Assembly: GCA_964410215.1 (NCBI GenBank)
Contig: CAYPHA010000018.1
Location: 4,083 to 68,082, forward strand
Origin: CAYPHA01 sp964410215
GTDB lineage: Bacteria; Calditrichota; Calditrichia; Calditrichales; CAYPHA01
Direction: 5' to 3'
Length of the DNA stretch: 64,000 nucleotides
The position numbers and the translations under genes are program-made. Position 1 is the first letter of the stretch. The number at the start of each line of letters is the position of its first letter. Positions 25,950 through 35,125 of the stretch are shown here, piece after piece. The notes beneath the pieces were generated by a model, which was not told the DNA's origin, searched no databases, and saw only the letters and a list, made by a program, of their open reading frames with translations.

Positions 25950-27188
25950 ATGAAACTGGAAACAATCCGGCAATTTTTTTCGGAATATACCCTGTTAACA
26001 GGGGTGCTGGAATTTCTGGGTATATTGCTCATTGCCTTCGTCGCGCATCTCATTGTACGTAAGTATCTTTTGGGTATGCTCGAGAAGCTTATCAGGCGCA
26101 GCAAAACACACATAGATGATTACCTGATCGAGAGTAAGATGCTGAGGCGTCTTATTTTACTCATACCTCTAATAATTATGAACGCTTCGGTTTCGTTTCT
26201 TCGGCTTCCTGAAACGGTTGCAATCGGAATCTCGATGATTATTGAAATAATCATCATTATTGTTATCCTTTTGAGTATCACCTCATTTTTCAATGCAATT
26301 AATCGCTATTATGAAACGCTTTTAATCTCACGGGAGCGGCCGATAAAAGGATATCTGCAGGTCGCCAACATTGTCATTTTTTTTATTGGCCTGATTTTTA
26401 TCGTCGGAATGATTACAGATAAATCACCATGGGCGATCCTCACCGGCGTAGGTGCCCTGACGGCGGTCCTTTTATTGATTTTCAGAGATACGATTCTAGC
26501 TTTTGTTGCCGGTATACAGATAACGGCCTATGATCTCATTCACCGGGGGGACTGGATTGATGTACCGCAATATGGTGCCGACGGCGATGTTATCGATATT
26601 GCCCTGCATACGGTTTCGGTTCAGAACTGGGACAAGACCATCACGGTGATTCCGACGCATAAGCTGACGGAAGGCGGATTCAAGAACTGGCGGGGTATGC
26701 AGCAAAGCGGCGGACGCCGGATCAAACGGTCCATTAATATCGATCTCAGCAGTATCCGGTTCTGTGACAGGAATATGGTTGAACGATTCCGGGAAATCCG
26801 CCTGATAACAGAATATGTCGATCGAAAAATCGAGGAACTGGAGCGATACAACCGGGAGCATGGTTTTGATGATAAACTGCCTATAAACGGTCGCCGCATG
26901 ACCAATATCGGTACGTTCCGGGCCTACGCAGAGCGTTATCTGTCGAATCACCCGCTTGTACGCCAGGATTTAACACGCATGGTCCGCCAGTTGAAGCCGG
27001 AGCCAACCGGTCTGCCGATCGAGATATACGCCTTTGCCAATGACACAGACTGGGTGCGCTATGAAGCCATTCAGTCCGATATCTTTGATCATCTCCTGGC
27101 GGTGATTCCCCAGTTTGATCTAAGGGTATTCCAGAGTCCGGCGGGCGGAGATATAAAAGAAATAGCGACATTTATCAAAGCGAATTAA
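25950..27188 (+). CDS. MscS-family mechanosensitive channel (YbdG/MscM type)
   Basis: This 412-residue inner-membrane protein has five N-terminal helices and the MscS pore region (AILTGVGALTAVLLLIFRDT). The cytoplasmic beta domain follows (GDWIDVPQYGADGDVIDIALHTVSVQNWD), and a long C-terminal part matches E. coli YbdG in length. Such channels open on hypoosmotic shock. It is preceded by lgt with a 58-base gap, and its ribosome site is AGGAG. No other osmotic genes are seen nearby. Confidence 0.9.
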   Translation: MKLETIRQFFSEYTLLTGVLEFLGILLIAFVAHLIVRKYLLGMLEKLIRRSKTHIDDYLIESKMLRRLILLIPLIIMNASVSFLRLPETVAIGISMIIEIIIIIVILLSITSFFNAINRYYETLLISRERPIKGYLQVANIVIFFIGLIFIVGMITDKSPWAILTGVGALTAVLLLIFRDTILAFVAGIQITAYDLIHRGDWIDVPQYGADGDVIDIALHTVSVQNWDKTITVIPTHKLTEGGFKNWRGMQQSGGRRIKRSINIDLSSIRFCDRNMVERFREIRLITEYVDRKIEELERYNREHGFDDKLPINGRRMTNIGTFRAYAERYLSNHPLVRQDLTRMVRQLKPEPTGLPIEIYAFANDTDWVRYEAIQSDIFDHLLAVIPQFDLRVFQSPAGGDIKEIATFIKAN

Positions 27189-27219
27189 TGCCCCACGTCC
27201 TAACATTATTCTAACAGTA

Positions 27220-27235
27220 TTGTAATACATTACAA
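27220..27235. promoter_or_regulatory. Sixteen-base palindrome upstream of the DUF5690 gene
   Basis: TTGTAATACATTACAA is a perfect 7-2-7 inverted repeat. It ends 61 bases before the DUF5690 start, in the 108-base gap after the channel gene. The position fits an operator overlapping a promoter. No regulator gene is adjacent, so its use is not known. Confidence 0.45.
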
Positions 27236-27296
27236 ATCATTTACCTATACACTATCAGAATAAACTGATCCGTCGATTCCGCCCGAGGTATTCTTG

Positions 27297-28628
27297 ATGA
27301 GAATAGGTAAGATGATGAGGACAAAAGTACATGACCGGCTTCAGAATTCCGGACACGTTACATTCTCTCTGTATGCGATAGCAGCCGCATTCATCACCTA
27401 TTTTTCCATGTATGCGTTTCGCAAACCCTTCGCAGCAGGTATCTATGAAGGATACGCGTTATGGGGTATCGATTACAAGATTCTGGCCATTACCGTCCAA
27501 CTCATCGGTTATACTCTTTCAAAATTTATGGGAATCAAGGTTGTCTCCGAATTGAATGCCTTATACCGGGTGAAGAGTATCCTGGTGTTGATGAGCATAG
27601 CCTGGGTCGCTCTTTTATTCTTTGCCATCACACCCCGGCCGTATAATGTATTTTTCCTTTTCCTTAACGGTGTTCCGCTGGGGATGATCTGGGGCGTTGT
27701 ATTCAGTTTCCTGGAGGGGCGTCGTTTTACGGAGCTCCTGGGGGCCGGGATGGCATCGAGTTTCATCGTTTCCTCGGGCATCGTTAAGGCGAGTGGACGG
27801 GCGCTGGTTTATTCACAGGGTGTTTCTGAATTCTGGATGCCATTTTTAACCGGATTGATGTACCTGCCGGCACTGCTCCTGGGTATTTTTATGTTAAGTG
27901 CAATACCGGCGCCGTCCGAAGACGATGAAAAGCACCGGACGAAACGCATTCCCATGGACGCCAGTGCACGCAAACAGTTTTTTTCCCGGTTTGCGCTGGG
28001 CATTACACTGACGGTTACCATTTATATCTTCCTGACCATTTTCCGGGATATTCGTGATAATTTTGCCGTTGAAATCTGGAGTGCGATCGGTTATGCCGAT
28101 GCACCCCATATCCTGGCTACAGCGGAAATTCCCATAGCCATAGCGGTTCTGATGATCATTGCCATGATGATATATATAAAAAATAACCGTGTGGCCTTTT
28201 ACCTGAATCAGTTCATTATTATCATCGCCGGTATTCTGTTGCTGGTTACTACATTTCTGTATGTTACTTTTGATATCAATCCGGTCATCTGGATGATTCT
28301 AAACGGTTTCAGTATGTATCTGGCGTACATTGCATTTCATACGTTCCTGTTTGAACGGTGGATTGCCCTGTTTCGCTATAAAAGTAATATTGGATTCCTG
28401 ATGTATATCGCCGATGCTTTCGGTTATACCGGCAGTATTGGTGTGTTGTTTGCAAAAAACTATACGCAGATTGAAATCAGCTGGCTCTCACTGTTTATAA
28501 ATCTCGCCTATATAACGGGTTTCGTTACACTGGTTCTCGGTGTGGGCAGTCTGTTTTATTTCTATTACAAAGAAAAACGGGATGTGCGTTCGGAAGCGAC
28601 GCTCGAGCTGAATTTCTCCGAGGCATGA
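27297..28628 (+). CDS. DUF5690 family membrane protein (MFS-like)
   Basis: This 443-residue membrane protein has about twelve predicted helices and looks like a major-facilitator transporter. The YAFRKPFAAGIYEG loop and FLNGVPLGMIWGVVFSFLEGRR segment match the DUF5690 family seen in Bacteroidota and relatives. The function is not known and no substrate is assigned. I place the start at the ATG at 27297, preceded by a GAGG site. A 16-base palindrome in the upstream gap may regulate it. Confidence 0.85.
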   Translation: MRIGKMMRTKVHDRLQNSGHVTFSLYAIAAAFITYFSMYAFRKPFAAGIYEGYALWGIDYKILAITVQLIGYTLSKFMGIKVVSELNALYRVKSILVLMSIAWVALLFFAITPRPYNVFFLFLNGVPLGMIWGVVFSFLEGRRFTELLGAGMASSFIVSSGIVKASGRALVYSQGVSEFWMPFLTGLMYLPALLLGIFMLSAIPAPSEDDEKHRTKRIPMDASARKQFFSRFALGITLTVTIYIFLTIFRDIRDNFAVEIWSAIGYADAPHILATAEIPIAIAVLMIIAMMIYIKNNRVAFYLNQFIIIIAGILLLVTTFLYVTFDINPVIWMILNGFSMYLAYIAFHTFLFERWIALFRYKSNIGFLMYIADAFGYTGSIGVLFAKNYTQIEISWLSLFINLAYITGFVTLVLGVGSLFYFYYKEKRDVRSEATLELNFSEA

Positions 28629-28912
28629 ACATGAAATATATCGTCCAGCCGCGTATTAAAATATTGCCTTCTCCCTGAAATCGTAGTTGGGGTCCGGGCC
28701 TCGATCCTTGAATGCATCCCAAACCCCAACAAAAATTTATGGAATTAATTCTTCCGTATTTTCTGGCATTTCAAATACTAAGCATGACATCTACATTATA
28801 TTTCGTCCAAAGAGAACCAGACATTAATAAAACATGCTATAGTTTAGATTTTGGCTATTTTTCTGCCAGCTTCAATAAATGCTGAAAACAACCGTAATAA
28901 ATCCATAAATGT
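28629..28912. other. Intergenic stretch without a gene
   Basis: This 284-base gap separates the convergent DUF5690 and BNR-protein genes. The only structure seen is GTTGGGGT (28686-28693) facing ACCCCAAC (28723-28730) across a 29-base loop. The loop is long and no U-tract follows the stem, so this is weak evidence for a terminator. I see no coding frame or RNA gene. Confidence 0.5.
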
Positions 28913-31900
28913 CTATCGGACTAACAGCATTCTGTTGACCAGACGACGCTGTGCATTTTTCAATTCGTAATAATAAAATCCCGATGCCACGCGATTCCCC
29001 TGCATATTGGTGCCGTCCCAGGTTACGTTGTGAACGTGGCCCGGCTCGTAAATCTGATTGTCCAATAAGCGGGTAATCCTTTTGCCCAGACTGTTATAAA
29101 TGGTCAGCGTTACCGGTGCCGGCCGGTCGACGGTGAATTGTATCGTTGTCTGGGGATTGAACGGATTCGGGTAATTGCCGATCAGCTCCAGACGGGTTGG
29201 TAAGGTTTTCTCTCTCGCGATACCGGAAATAGTATTCGTGACGGCAACGTCATCGATGGCCCAGCCCCAGCCGTTGACAAAAGCGTCTGCAAGCAGTTTG
29301 AATCGTATATAGATGTTCGTATCCGTTGCAAACAAAGAGGCAAGGTCAATTTCCTGTGTAACCATCATCGACTCACCACCACTCTGTTCCGCGTTGTATG
29401 CCTGCAGCCAGACCGAATTGAAACGGGCATCATATGGTTCTGACAGGACCTCCCATGTGTCGCCGTCTGAACTGCCTTCGATGGCCACATAATCCCACAT
29501 TTCCTCCTGCGGGTAGAATGCGCCTTCCTCACCGGGCTCGACAATGGCAACGTCCCGGTAGTGGAGCATGGTACCTTCCTGTATGGTTATGGGTATGCCC
29601 ATATACATATATAAGGTTGTCGCATCCGGATAAGGGTGGGGTGACTGCAGGATATTTGTCGAAAAGCTCTCCTGGGCACCAATTGTGAAATCGCCGTAAA
29701 ATGAATTGCTGGTACTGTCGAAATCCTCTGTCAGAGTGGATTCCGGGTTGTATATGGAAAGCGTTTTTTCATCGCTTAAAGCTGTTTGTTCATCCAGGTA
29801 GGAATATGCCTGTACCCGGATCTCTTCCGGAGGGTTCGTTTGATAGACGCTGAAGGTGTCAACCCCGTTGTTCAGAGAAAGCAAACGGTCGGTCGGCCGG
29901 CCATCGATGTAGATCCAGACGGAATCATAATAAGAACGGGTGGAGAAGCGTATTTTCAACATGCCTGTATTCGGATCGGGGACAGTCAGATCCTGCAGGG
30001 CAGGTTCGCGTAAAGGGGTGATTATTTCTTCCCGGTACACGCTCCAGATACCCCGGCCGTGTGTGGCGGCCACAATGTCATTGCCGACAATTTTCAGACG
30101 GCGGATGGCTACGGCCGGAATGCCGTTATCCGCGTAAGTCCAGCTGTTGCCTTCATCGTAGGAAATAAACAGGCCAAGGTCGGTGCCGATCCAGATTTCG
30201 CTGCTGTCAAATGGCATAACCAGAAGCGTATGAACAGGTATATCAGGGAGGTTGTTGGTCAGGTTTTCCCAGGTCTGCCCCAGGTCACGGGTGCAATATA
30301 TTTTCCCGCTTCCGGATACGCCCAGCGTGATAAACGCTGTACTGTCTTCATTGGGATGAGTATTAATTCCGGCAAGATAGGCATGCGTGGAACCGATCAT
30401 CTGGGGAATCAGGGAAAAATTCAATCCGCCGTCGGTCGATACATTCAGGTAACGCGTTGTGCTTCCGGTCCAGACGACATCGGGATTGCTTTTTGACGCC
30501 GCAATCCGGACCACGGAATACCCGTTATAATCTGCGGATACCGGATTCCATTGATCACCGGAATTATCTGTCCAGTAAAATGTATCGTCGTCGCCTGCTG
30601 AATAAAGCCGTGTTGAATTTTCGGGATCCATTTCCAGCGGGGTGTGAAAAATGCTGCTTTCGGGAAGACCGTTGGCAATTTCCGTGAAATTATCACCGCC
30701 GTCACTGGAACGGTATACCCGCGAGTAATACAGCGTACCATAAACGATATCCGCGTTGTTTTTATCCCAGGCACAGTCAAAACCGTCTCCGCCGATTTCC
30801 CGCGTCCAGTCCGAATCAGACTGCGGATCGACCGGCGAACGGTTGGTGCCGTTATCCTGCGTCCCCCCGATAAACTGAGCGCGACCGGGGTGTTTGTCGG
30901 CGTCATAATATTGCGTCACATTGAAGTCGTTATTGAGTTCTATCCAGCTCTGTCCGCGGTCACCGGAATAGTGGATCCCGCCGTCATTAGCAGCGATGAT
31001 GGAGAAATTATTTGCACCGTTGGGCAGTGTGACAAGGTAGTGCTGGTCGGCATGCACGTAAGGATATCCGGCACCGCTGTACCAGTGTGTCAGTTTCGTG
31101 GCGGACATGCTTTGTCCACTAATCTGCACGCGGTACAGATCGATACCTCCGACGAAGATAATATCCGGATTGAGGGGACTGACAACCAGTGCATTGTCAT
31201 ACCAGCCCTGACCGCCGAGCCAGTTGGTCGCATTGCCATAGTCTGTCCAGGTTTCACCGGCGTCGCCCGAGCGGAAAAAACCCAGAAGGCCGGCATTGGC
31301 ATTGACCGGCGATGCATAGAGGATACTCGTATCCGCTTCCGATATGGCTATTTCGATTCGTCCATGATCGGCAATCTCTTCGCTGACATAACGCCAGGTC
31401 TGCCCGGCATCGGTCGATTTATAAATCCCGCCATTGTAGGTGCCGGTATCATATCCGCCGTCAACGGCGATAAACTGCGTGCTGAAATTCAGCGGATTGG
31501 CAATAATCTGCTGGACACGAAGACCCTGATTAAACACTTCGTCCCAGTCGGTGCCGCCGTTTTCGGACCGGTACAATCCCGTGTTGGTGGCCGCGAGCAC
31601 AAGATTTGGATTCAGCGGATCGACGATGACGCGGTTGACATAACGGAAATTATAATTGGATGCGGTAGAAGGGAGCTGCTGCCAGGTTTCACCTTCATCG
31701 ACGGATTTAAAAAGACCATCCCCGATAATGGCATCACCATTGTAAAATCCTTCACCGGTGCCGGCATAGAGAACGGACGGGACGGAAGTGCACAGGGCCA
31801 GGGTTGTGGCGGAAAGTACCGGCAGGTCATCTGTCACGCAGCGCCAGTTTTGTCCGGTATCCTCCGTTTTCCAGATACCGCCACCGACGGCAGCCACCAG

Positions 31901-32287
31901 CCAGACATTCGGATCACTCGGATGGACAACGATGGACCGTGTCCGTCCACCGACATTGCCGGGTCCCCGTTCCACCCATTCCAGGTCCGACATTTTAGAA
32001 AAACCGAGGCTGATTTTTTTCGCTTCCTCAAACGCTTTAAAACGGTATCCCTGTTGATAGGAAAACGGTTCCCCGATGGCCGAGCGTATTAAGATTTCCT
32101 GTTCCATGGCCTCGTCGGGCTTATCCGTTTTGAAAGCGTACCTGCTTTGTTTTTTTTGTTCAAAAAGAGAAGCATTCAGTGATTTTGATGTTCGCAAATT
32201 CGGAACAGGTTCTGTCCCTGACAGGAGATGAAAAATGTATAATGCAATAAAGAGAAGTAATACAAAAGGAAAAATTATCCTGCGCAT
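28913..32287 (-). CDS. Secreted BNR/sortilin-like repeat protein with T9SS sorting tail
   Basis: This 1124-residue exported protein has a signal peptide (IIFPFVLLLFIALYIFHLL). About ten Asp-box/BNR motifs of the S-x-D-x-G-x-T/S-W type follow (for example STDAGQTWRYV, SGDRGQSWIEL, STDGGLNF), forming one or two beta-propellers related to sortilin/Vps10 and sialidase-type repeats. A 250-residue beta-rich domain comes next. The C-terminus carries NYPNPFNPQTTIQF and a FlgD-like fold ending in RMLLVR, the type IX secretion signal. A GAAAGGAC ribosome site precedes 32287. It is probably a cell-surface protein; its ligand is not known. Confidence 0.88.
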   Translation of the reverse strand: MRRIIFPFVLLLFIALYIFHLLSGTEPVPNLRTSKSLNASLFEQKKQSRYAFKTDKPDEAMEQEILIRSAIGEPFSYQQGYRFKAFEEAKKISLGFSKMSDLEWVERGPGNVGGRTRSIVVHPSDPNVWLVAAVGGGIWKTEDTGQNWRCVTDDLPVLSATTLALCTSVPSVLYAGTGEGFYNGDAIIGDGLFKSVDEGETWQQLPSTASNYNFRYVNRVIVDPLNPNLVLAATNTGLYRSENGGTDWDEVFNQGLRVQQIIANPLNFSTQFIAVDGGYDTGTYNGGIYKSTDAGQTWRYVSEEIADHGRIEIAISEADTSILYASPVNANAGLLGFFRSGDAGETWTDYGNATNWLGGQGWYDNALVVSPLNPDIIFVGGIDLYRVQISGQSMSATKLTHWYSGAGYPYVHADQHYLVTLPNGANNFSIIAANDGGIHYSGDRGQSWIELNNDFNVTQYYDADKHPGRAQFIGGTQDNGTNRSPVDPQSDSDWTREIGGDGFDCAWDKNNADIVYGTLYYSRVYRSSDGGDNFTEIANGLPESSIFHTPLEMDPENSTRLYSAGDDDTFYWTDNSGDQWNPVSADYNGYSVVRIAASKSNPDVVWTGSTTRYLNVSTDGGLNFSLIPQMIGSTHAYLAGINTHPNEDSTAFITLGVSGSGKIYCTRDLGQTWENLTNNLPDIPVHTLLVMPFDSSEIWIGTDLGLFISYDEGNSWTYADNGIPAVAIRRLKIVGNDIVAATHGRGIWSVYREEIITPLREPALQDLTVPDPNTGMLKIRFSTRSYYDSVWIYIDGRPTDRLLSLNNGVDTFSVYQTNPPEEIRVQAYSYLDEQTALSDEKTLSIYNPESTLTEDFDSTSNSFYGDFTIGAQESFSTNILQSPHPYPDATTLYMYMGIPITIQEGTMLHYRDVAIVEPGEEGAFYPQEEMWDYVAIEGSSDGDTWEVLSEPYDARFNSVWLQAYNAEQSGGESMMVTQEIDLASLFATDTNIYIRFKLLADAFVNGWGWAIDDVAVTNTISGIAREKTLPTRLELIGNYPNPFNPQTTIQFTVDRPAPVTLTIYNSLGKRITRLLDNQIYEPGHVHNVTWDGTNMQGNRVASGFYYYELKNAQRRLVNRMLLVR

Positions 32288-32457
32288 GTCGCTGTCCTTT
32301 CACTGCTGGGATCAGAATGTATTGATCTTGTATCGGAAGGATTGTGCTTTAGTTAATATTTACCTGTCATTTATTATTTCAGTTATCAAAGCCCCATTGG
32401 CATCTTCCTTTCATTTTATCTAAATTGCCGGTAAAACTCAAACGAAACAGGAAAATA

Positions 32458-33090
32458 ATGGCTGAAATAATTCCACGATATGAATTCAGGGTTTTTGCCC
32501 CTGACTTGAAATGGTTTGGGGAGAAATTGACGGCGAATGCAACTTTTGACCGTTACCGGGAAAGCCGGGAGCTGTATCTGGTTTCCGCGCATACGGAGAA
32601 TTTTAATGTCAAACTACGTGACGACAAACTCGATATCAAGGAACGGGTTGAGACCGTTAACGGACTTGAACGCTGGAAACCGGTGCTGAAAGCAGAATTC
32701 CCTGTAGACAAAAAAGTCCTTCAAGATAAAATGCTGCCATTCTTAGGTATGGAAATAAAGGAACCTGATACAGAAAACATGTCCCTGCAGAAATGCATCC
32801 GTTTCTTACAAGAAACAGATCCGCATATTGCGCCGGTACATATCATAAAAAAGCGGTATGGATACCGGGTGGATGACGCGATGCTTGAACTGGCGGATGT
32901 TTACGTGAATGGCGGCCATATCATGACCGTCTCTGCCGAGTCGGAGAATGATCAGACGGTGCACCGCTTACGGGACCGGCTGGGGCTGGGAGCGGAGGAA
33001 AACGTGAACTACGTTGTTGCCATCAAACGGATTCTTGGATGGCTTCCTTTGCCGGCGTCCTCTGTTTATAATGTGCTAAGCAGACGCTAG
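32458..33090 (+). CDS. Diverged CYTH-like protein
   Basis: This 210-residue protein resembles the CYTH (triphosphate tunnel) fold in the pattern YEFRVFAPDL, ENFNVKLRDDKLDIKERVE and a run of beta strands. The N-terminal EXEXK is not intact (YEFRVFA), so it may be non-catalytic or bind rather than cut triphosphate. I use the ATG at 32458, preceded by AGGAAA; a TTG 33 bases upstream lacks a site. It lies nine bases before a canonical CYTH gene, suggesting that the two products work together. The family call is moderate in confidence. Confidence 0.6.
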   Translation: MAEIIPRYEFRVFAPDLKWFGEKLTANATFDRYRESRELYLVSAHTENFNVKLRDDKLDIKERVETVNGLERWKPVLKAEFPVDKKVLQDKMLPFLGMEIKEPDTENMSLQKCIRFLQETDPHIAPVHIIKKRYGYRVDDAMLELADVYVNGGHIMTVSAESENDQTVHRLRDRLGLGAEENVNYVVAIKRILGWLPLPASSVYNVLSRR

Positions 33091-33099
33091 GAGTGGAAC

Positions 33100-33567
33100 A
33101 TGGGAATGGAAATTGAGCGTAAATTTTTATTGAAAAATGATGACTGGAAAAAAGGAGCTGAAGGGGTCACCTATCGCCAGGGTTACCTTTCCACGGTTAA
33201 GGAGCGGACAGTCCGGGTCCGGACCATCGCGGAAAAGGGTTTCCTGACGATAAAGGGTATGACCAGAGGGATGACGCGCAGTGAATTCGAATATGATATT
33301 CCCCTGGAAGATGCGGATTATATGCTGGATGCACTTTGCGAAAAACCACTGATAGAAAAGAAACGTTTTAAAATTGCTATGGAGGGTCTGACCTGGGAGA
33401 TCGATGAATTTTTCGGAGAGAATAAGGGGCTTGTACTCGTTGAAGTCGAACTGGAATCCGAAGATCAGGACATTGAAATTCCTTCGTGGATAGGTAAGGA
33501 AGTCACCGGCGATCCGAGATATTTCAATGCGAATCTTGTCCGGCATCCCTATTCAACGTGGTCATAG
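33100..33567 (+). CDS. CYTH domain protein (triphosphate tunnel metalloenzyme)
   Basis: This 155-residue protein begins with MGMEIERKFLL, the intact EXEXK signature that binds divalent metal in the triphosphate tunnel. Later acidic strands (LTWEIDEFFGENKGLVLVEVELE) and TIKGMTRGMTRSEFEYDIP supply the rest of the barrel. Bacterial members hydrolyse inorganic triphosphate or act as class IV adenylate cyclases; this length and motif set fit the short triphosphatase group. Ribosome site AGGAG. It lies directly behind the diverged CYTH gene in a two-gene operon and is a possible partner of the polyphosphate operon at 11-17 kb. Confidence 0.92.
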   Translation: MGMEIERKFLLKNDDWKKGAEGVTYRQGYLSTVKERTVRVRTIAEKGFLTIKGMTRGMTRSEFEYDIPLEDADYMLDALCEKPLIEKKRFKIAMEGLTWEIDEFFGENKGLVLVEVELESEDQDIEIPSWIGKEVTGDPRYFNANLVRHPYSTWS

Positions 33568-33737
33568 GAGATACGATTTCTGCTCAGACCGGGTTGGGAG
33601 CCTTTTGCATCAGCATGAAAACGGGTGATGGTTCACATGTATTCGTGCGTTTTGTCTGTTTTACCATCACAGGAATTTATCCTGGTGACACCGATGCAAA
33701 AGTCATGCAGCCCCATTCATAAAACCATACACTGTTT

Positions 33738-34442
33738 TCAGGAGGACGCCGCCGTTGTCGAGGCCATGATGGCCGGCATGATGGCTGCGATGGCAACCGC
33801 CGCCTGAACGGCTTCGATGGCCTCCTTGGCCGCTTCACCCATCAGGTTGCCTTCAATAATTTCCTTAATACGATTCTTTCGGCTCTTGAGTTCTGATTTA
33901 TCAAAATTACCTTTCAGTATGCCGGCATGATGGGTCAGGGCGATCAGTATGACGGTTCGGCTGTCTATTTCCCGTGTGTCTGAAAAGATGGCATGATGCA
34001 TCCGGCGGATCAGCTCCCGTTCGGGTTTGGGATTGATTTCTGGATATACTTTACGGGTGAAGAACAGAAGCACCTTGCCTTCATCTTCTTTGAGGATGCC
34101 CATGCGGCATAATTTTTCTGCGATCTGGTGCTTTAATTTACTGATATTGGCAAACCGGCTGATCCAGGTCTGCAGGGAGCCGCGCCGTCTGGCATTTTTG
34201 ATTTTGTCGAAACACAGGTCGATCAGCGGTTCACCGACCGGCGTCGGATCCGTTACCTCCACCAGCTTGCTCCAGCGTTTTTCAATGACTTTGATGCGTT
34301 TGTGTAAAAGCAGTTCGGAAAGAATAGCGCCGCCGAGGGCGTATTGGTACATGGTACCCGGCAATATGGTGCCTTTCTGATCCCGGAGGGCAAGCAAAAG
34401 AATTTCATCCTGAAGAAAAAGGTTGTCTGAAGGTTTGATCAT
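33738..34442 (-). CDS. GPP34 (GOLPH3-like) family protein
   Basis: This 234-residue protein opens with NLFLQDEILLLALRDQKGT. It continues with the ALGGAILSELLLHKRI block, the FDKIKNARRRGSLQTWISR basic patch and a hydrophobic C-terminus (AVAIAAIMPAIM). This is the GPP34 fold of eukaryotic Golgi protein GOLPH3, which binds phosphatidylinositol-4-phosphate. Bacterial homologues occur in several phyla but their role is unknown. AAGGAGA precedes the ATG. It is convergent with the CYTH gene, with a 170-base gap. Confidence 0.88.
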   Translation of the reverse strand: MIKPSDNLFLQDEILLLALRDQKGTILPGTMYQYALGGAILSELLLHKRIKVIEKRWSKLVEVTDPTPVGEPLIDLCFDKIKNARRRGSLQTWISRFANISKLKHQIAEKLCRMGILKEDEGKVLLFFTRKVYPEINPKPERELIRRMHHAIFSDTREIDSRTVILIALTHHAGILKGNFDKSELKSRKNRIKEIIEGNLMGEAAKEAIEAVQAAVAIAAIMPAIMASTTAASS

Positions 34443-34597
34443 TTTAATATCTCCTTTTTACTCATGATTCCGAAAAATCAATATTAAATTTTTATACCCC
34501 GGTTATAATCGGGATGACCCGACCATTAGTCCTGCCATTAAGCATATTAATACGTGATACAAAAATACATGAAAAATATTCGATGTCAATCAATCAT

Positions 34598-34879
34598 TTA
34601 TTTTTTTAATGCAAAAATGTGAATATTACGCTGGAACAGGTAAAACCGTTGGAATTGAGGTTTGGAGAATGATTGTAACGATGAGCTGATTGCTTCAACC
34701 TTCATACCAAGAAACCAACCGATGATCGGCATCAAAAACTGAAAAAGTCCGAAATGAAATGATAAACGGAAAATTCCGCGTATGTCTCGTACCAAACCTG
34801 AGGTACCTGCGCTTAAAGAGACGGTGAATGCATCCATAGCAAGTCCGAATGAGATCAGTATAATTTCGGTTACATCCAT
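34598..34879 (-). pseudogene. mntP: Truncated mntP (manganese efflux pump) remnant
   Basis: The first 60 or so residues match MntP: ILISFGLAMDAFTVSLSAGT with the conserved membrane Asp, then FHFGLFQFLMPIIGWFLG. After GMKVEAIS the frame loses similarity and ends at residue 93 with a non-membrane tail, whereas intact MntP is about 190 residues with six helices. No ribosome site precedes 34879. The remaining MntP half is not found in either flank, so this is a deletion remnant and not a simple frameshift. The surrounding sequence is AT-rich and otherwise without recognisable genes. Confidence 0.75.
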
Positions 34880-35125
34880 AAGCGTCGTATTATTACGTTA
34901 AATCATTCCAAGGAAAGTAAAAATTTACATTATTTAAAACAATACAGAGGTGTAATGAATGAATAAACTGACAGTGATTAAAAAACCACCTTGCACTCAG
35001 AAACAGTTTTTAGAGATTTTGATTTCTCAATTATGTTCATACAGTCTTCTAAATAGTCATTGTCTTTCTGATTTTAACTATCAAGATTCAATTGCAGCAA
35101 ATTACTGATGGTTTAACAGTGATGG
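34880..35125. other. AT-rich gap between the mntP remnant and the S9 peptidase gene
   Basis: The stretch is AT-rich and lacks a recognisable promoter, RNA or repeat. I looked for a manganese riboswitch in front of the mntP remnant and did not see the conserved core. A 49-codon frame with a ribosome site lies inside it (see the separate entry). Confidence 0.4.
34959..35108 (+). CDS. Possible 49-residue protein, unrecognised
   Basis: The frame starts at ATG 34959 after AGAGG with eight bases between, and ends with TGA at 35108. The product begins MNKLTVIKKPP and contains three Cys. It has no signal peptide, membrane helix or known motif. It overlaps no other gene and lies beside a broken mntP, so it may be a remnant or a chance frame. 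Coding evidence is only the ribosome site and position. Confidence 0.25.
   Translation: MNKLTVIKKPPCTQKQFLEILISQLCSYSLLNSHCLSDFNYQDSIAANY

Noticed and set aside
28686..28730. Terminator from GTTGGGGT/ACCCCAAC arms
   Set aside because: The loop is 29 bases and no run of T follows on either strand at the correct position.
30644..32092. A 482-codon open frame on the plus strand across the secreted BNR-repeat gene
   Set aside because: It lies wholly opposite a strongly supported gene with clear domains and a signal peptide. The product has no domain, and long antisense frames are expected from the codon bias of this genome.
34880..35000. Manganese (yybP-ykoY) riboswitch in front of mntP
   Set aside because: The conserved core of the motif was looked for on the minus strand and not found; the gene itself is broken.
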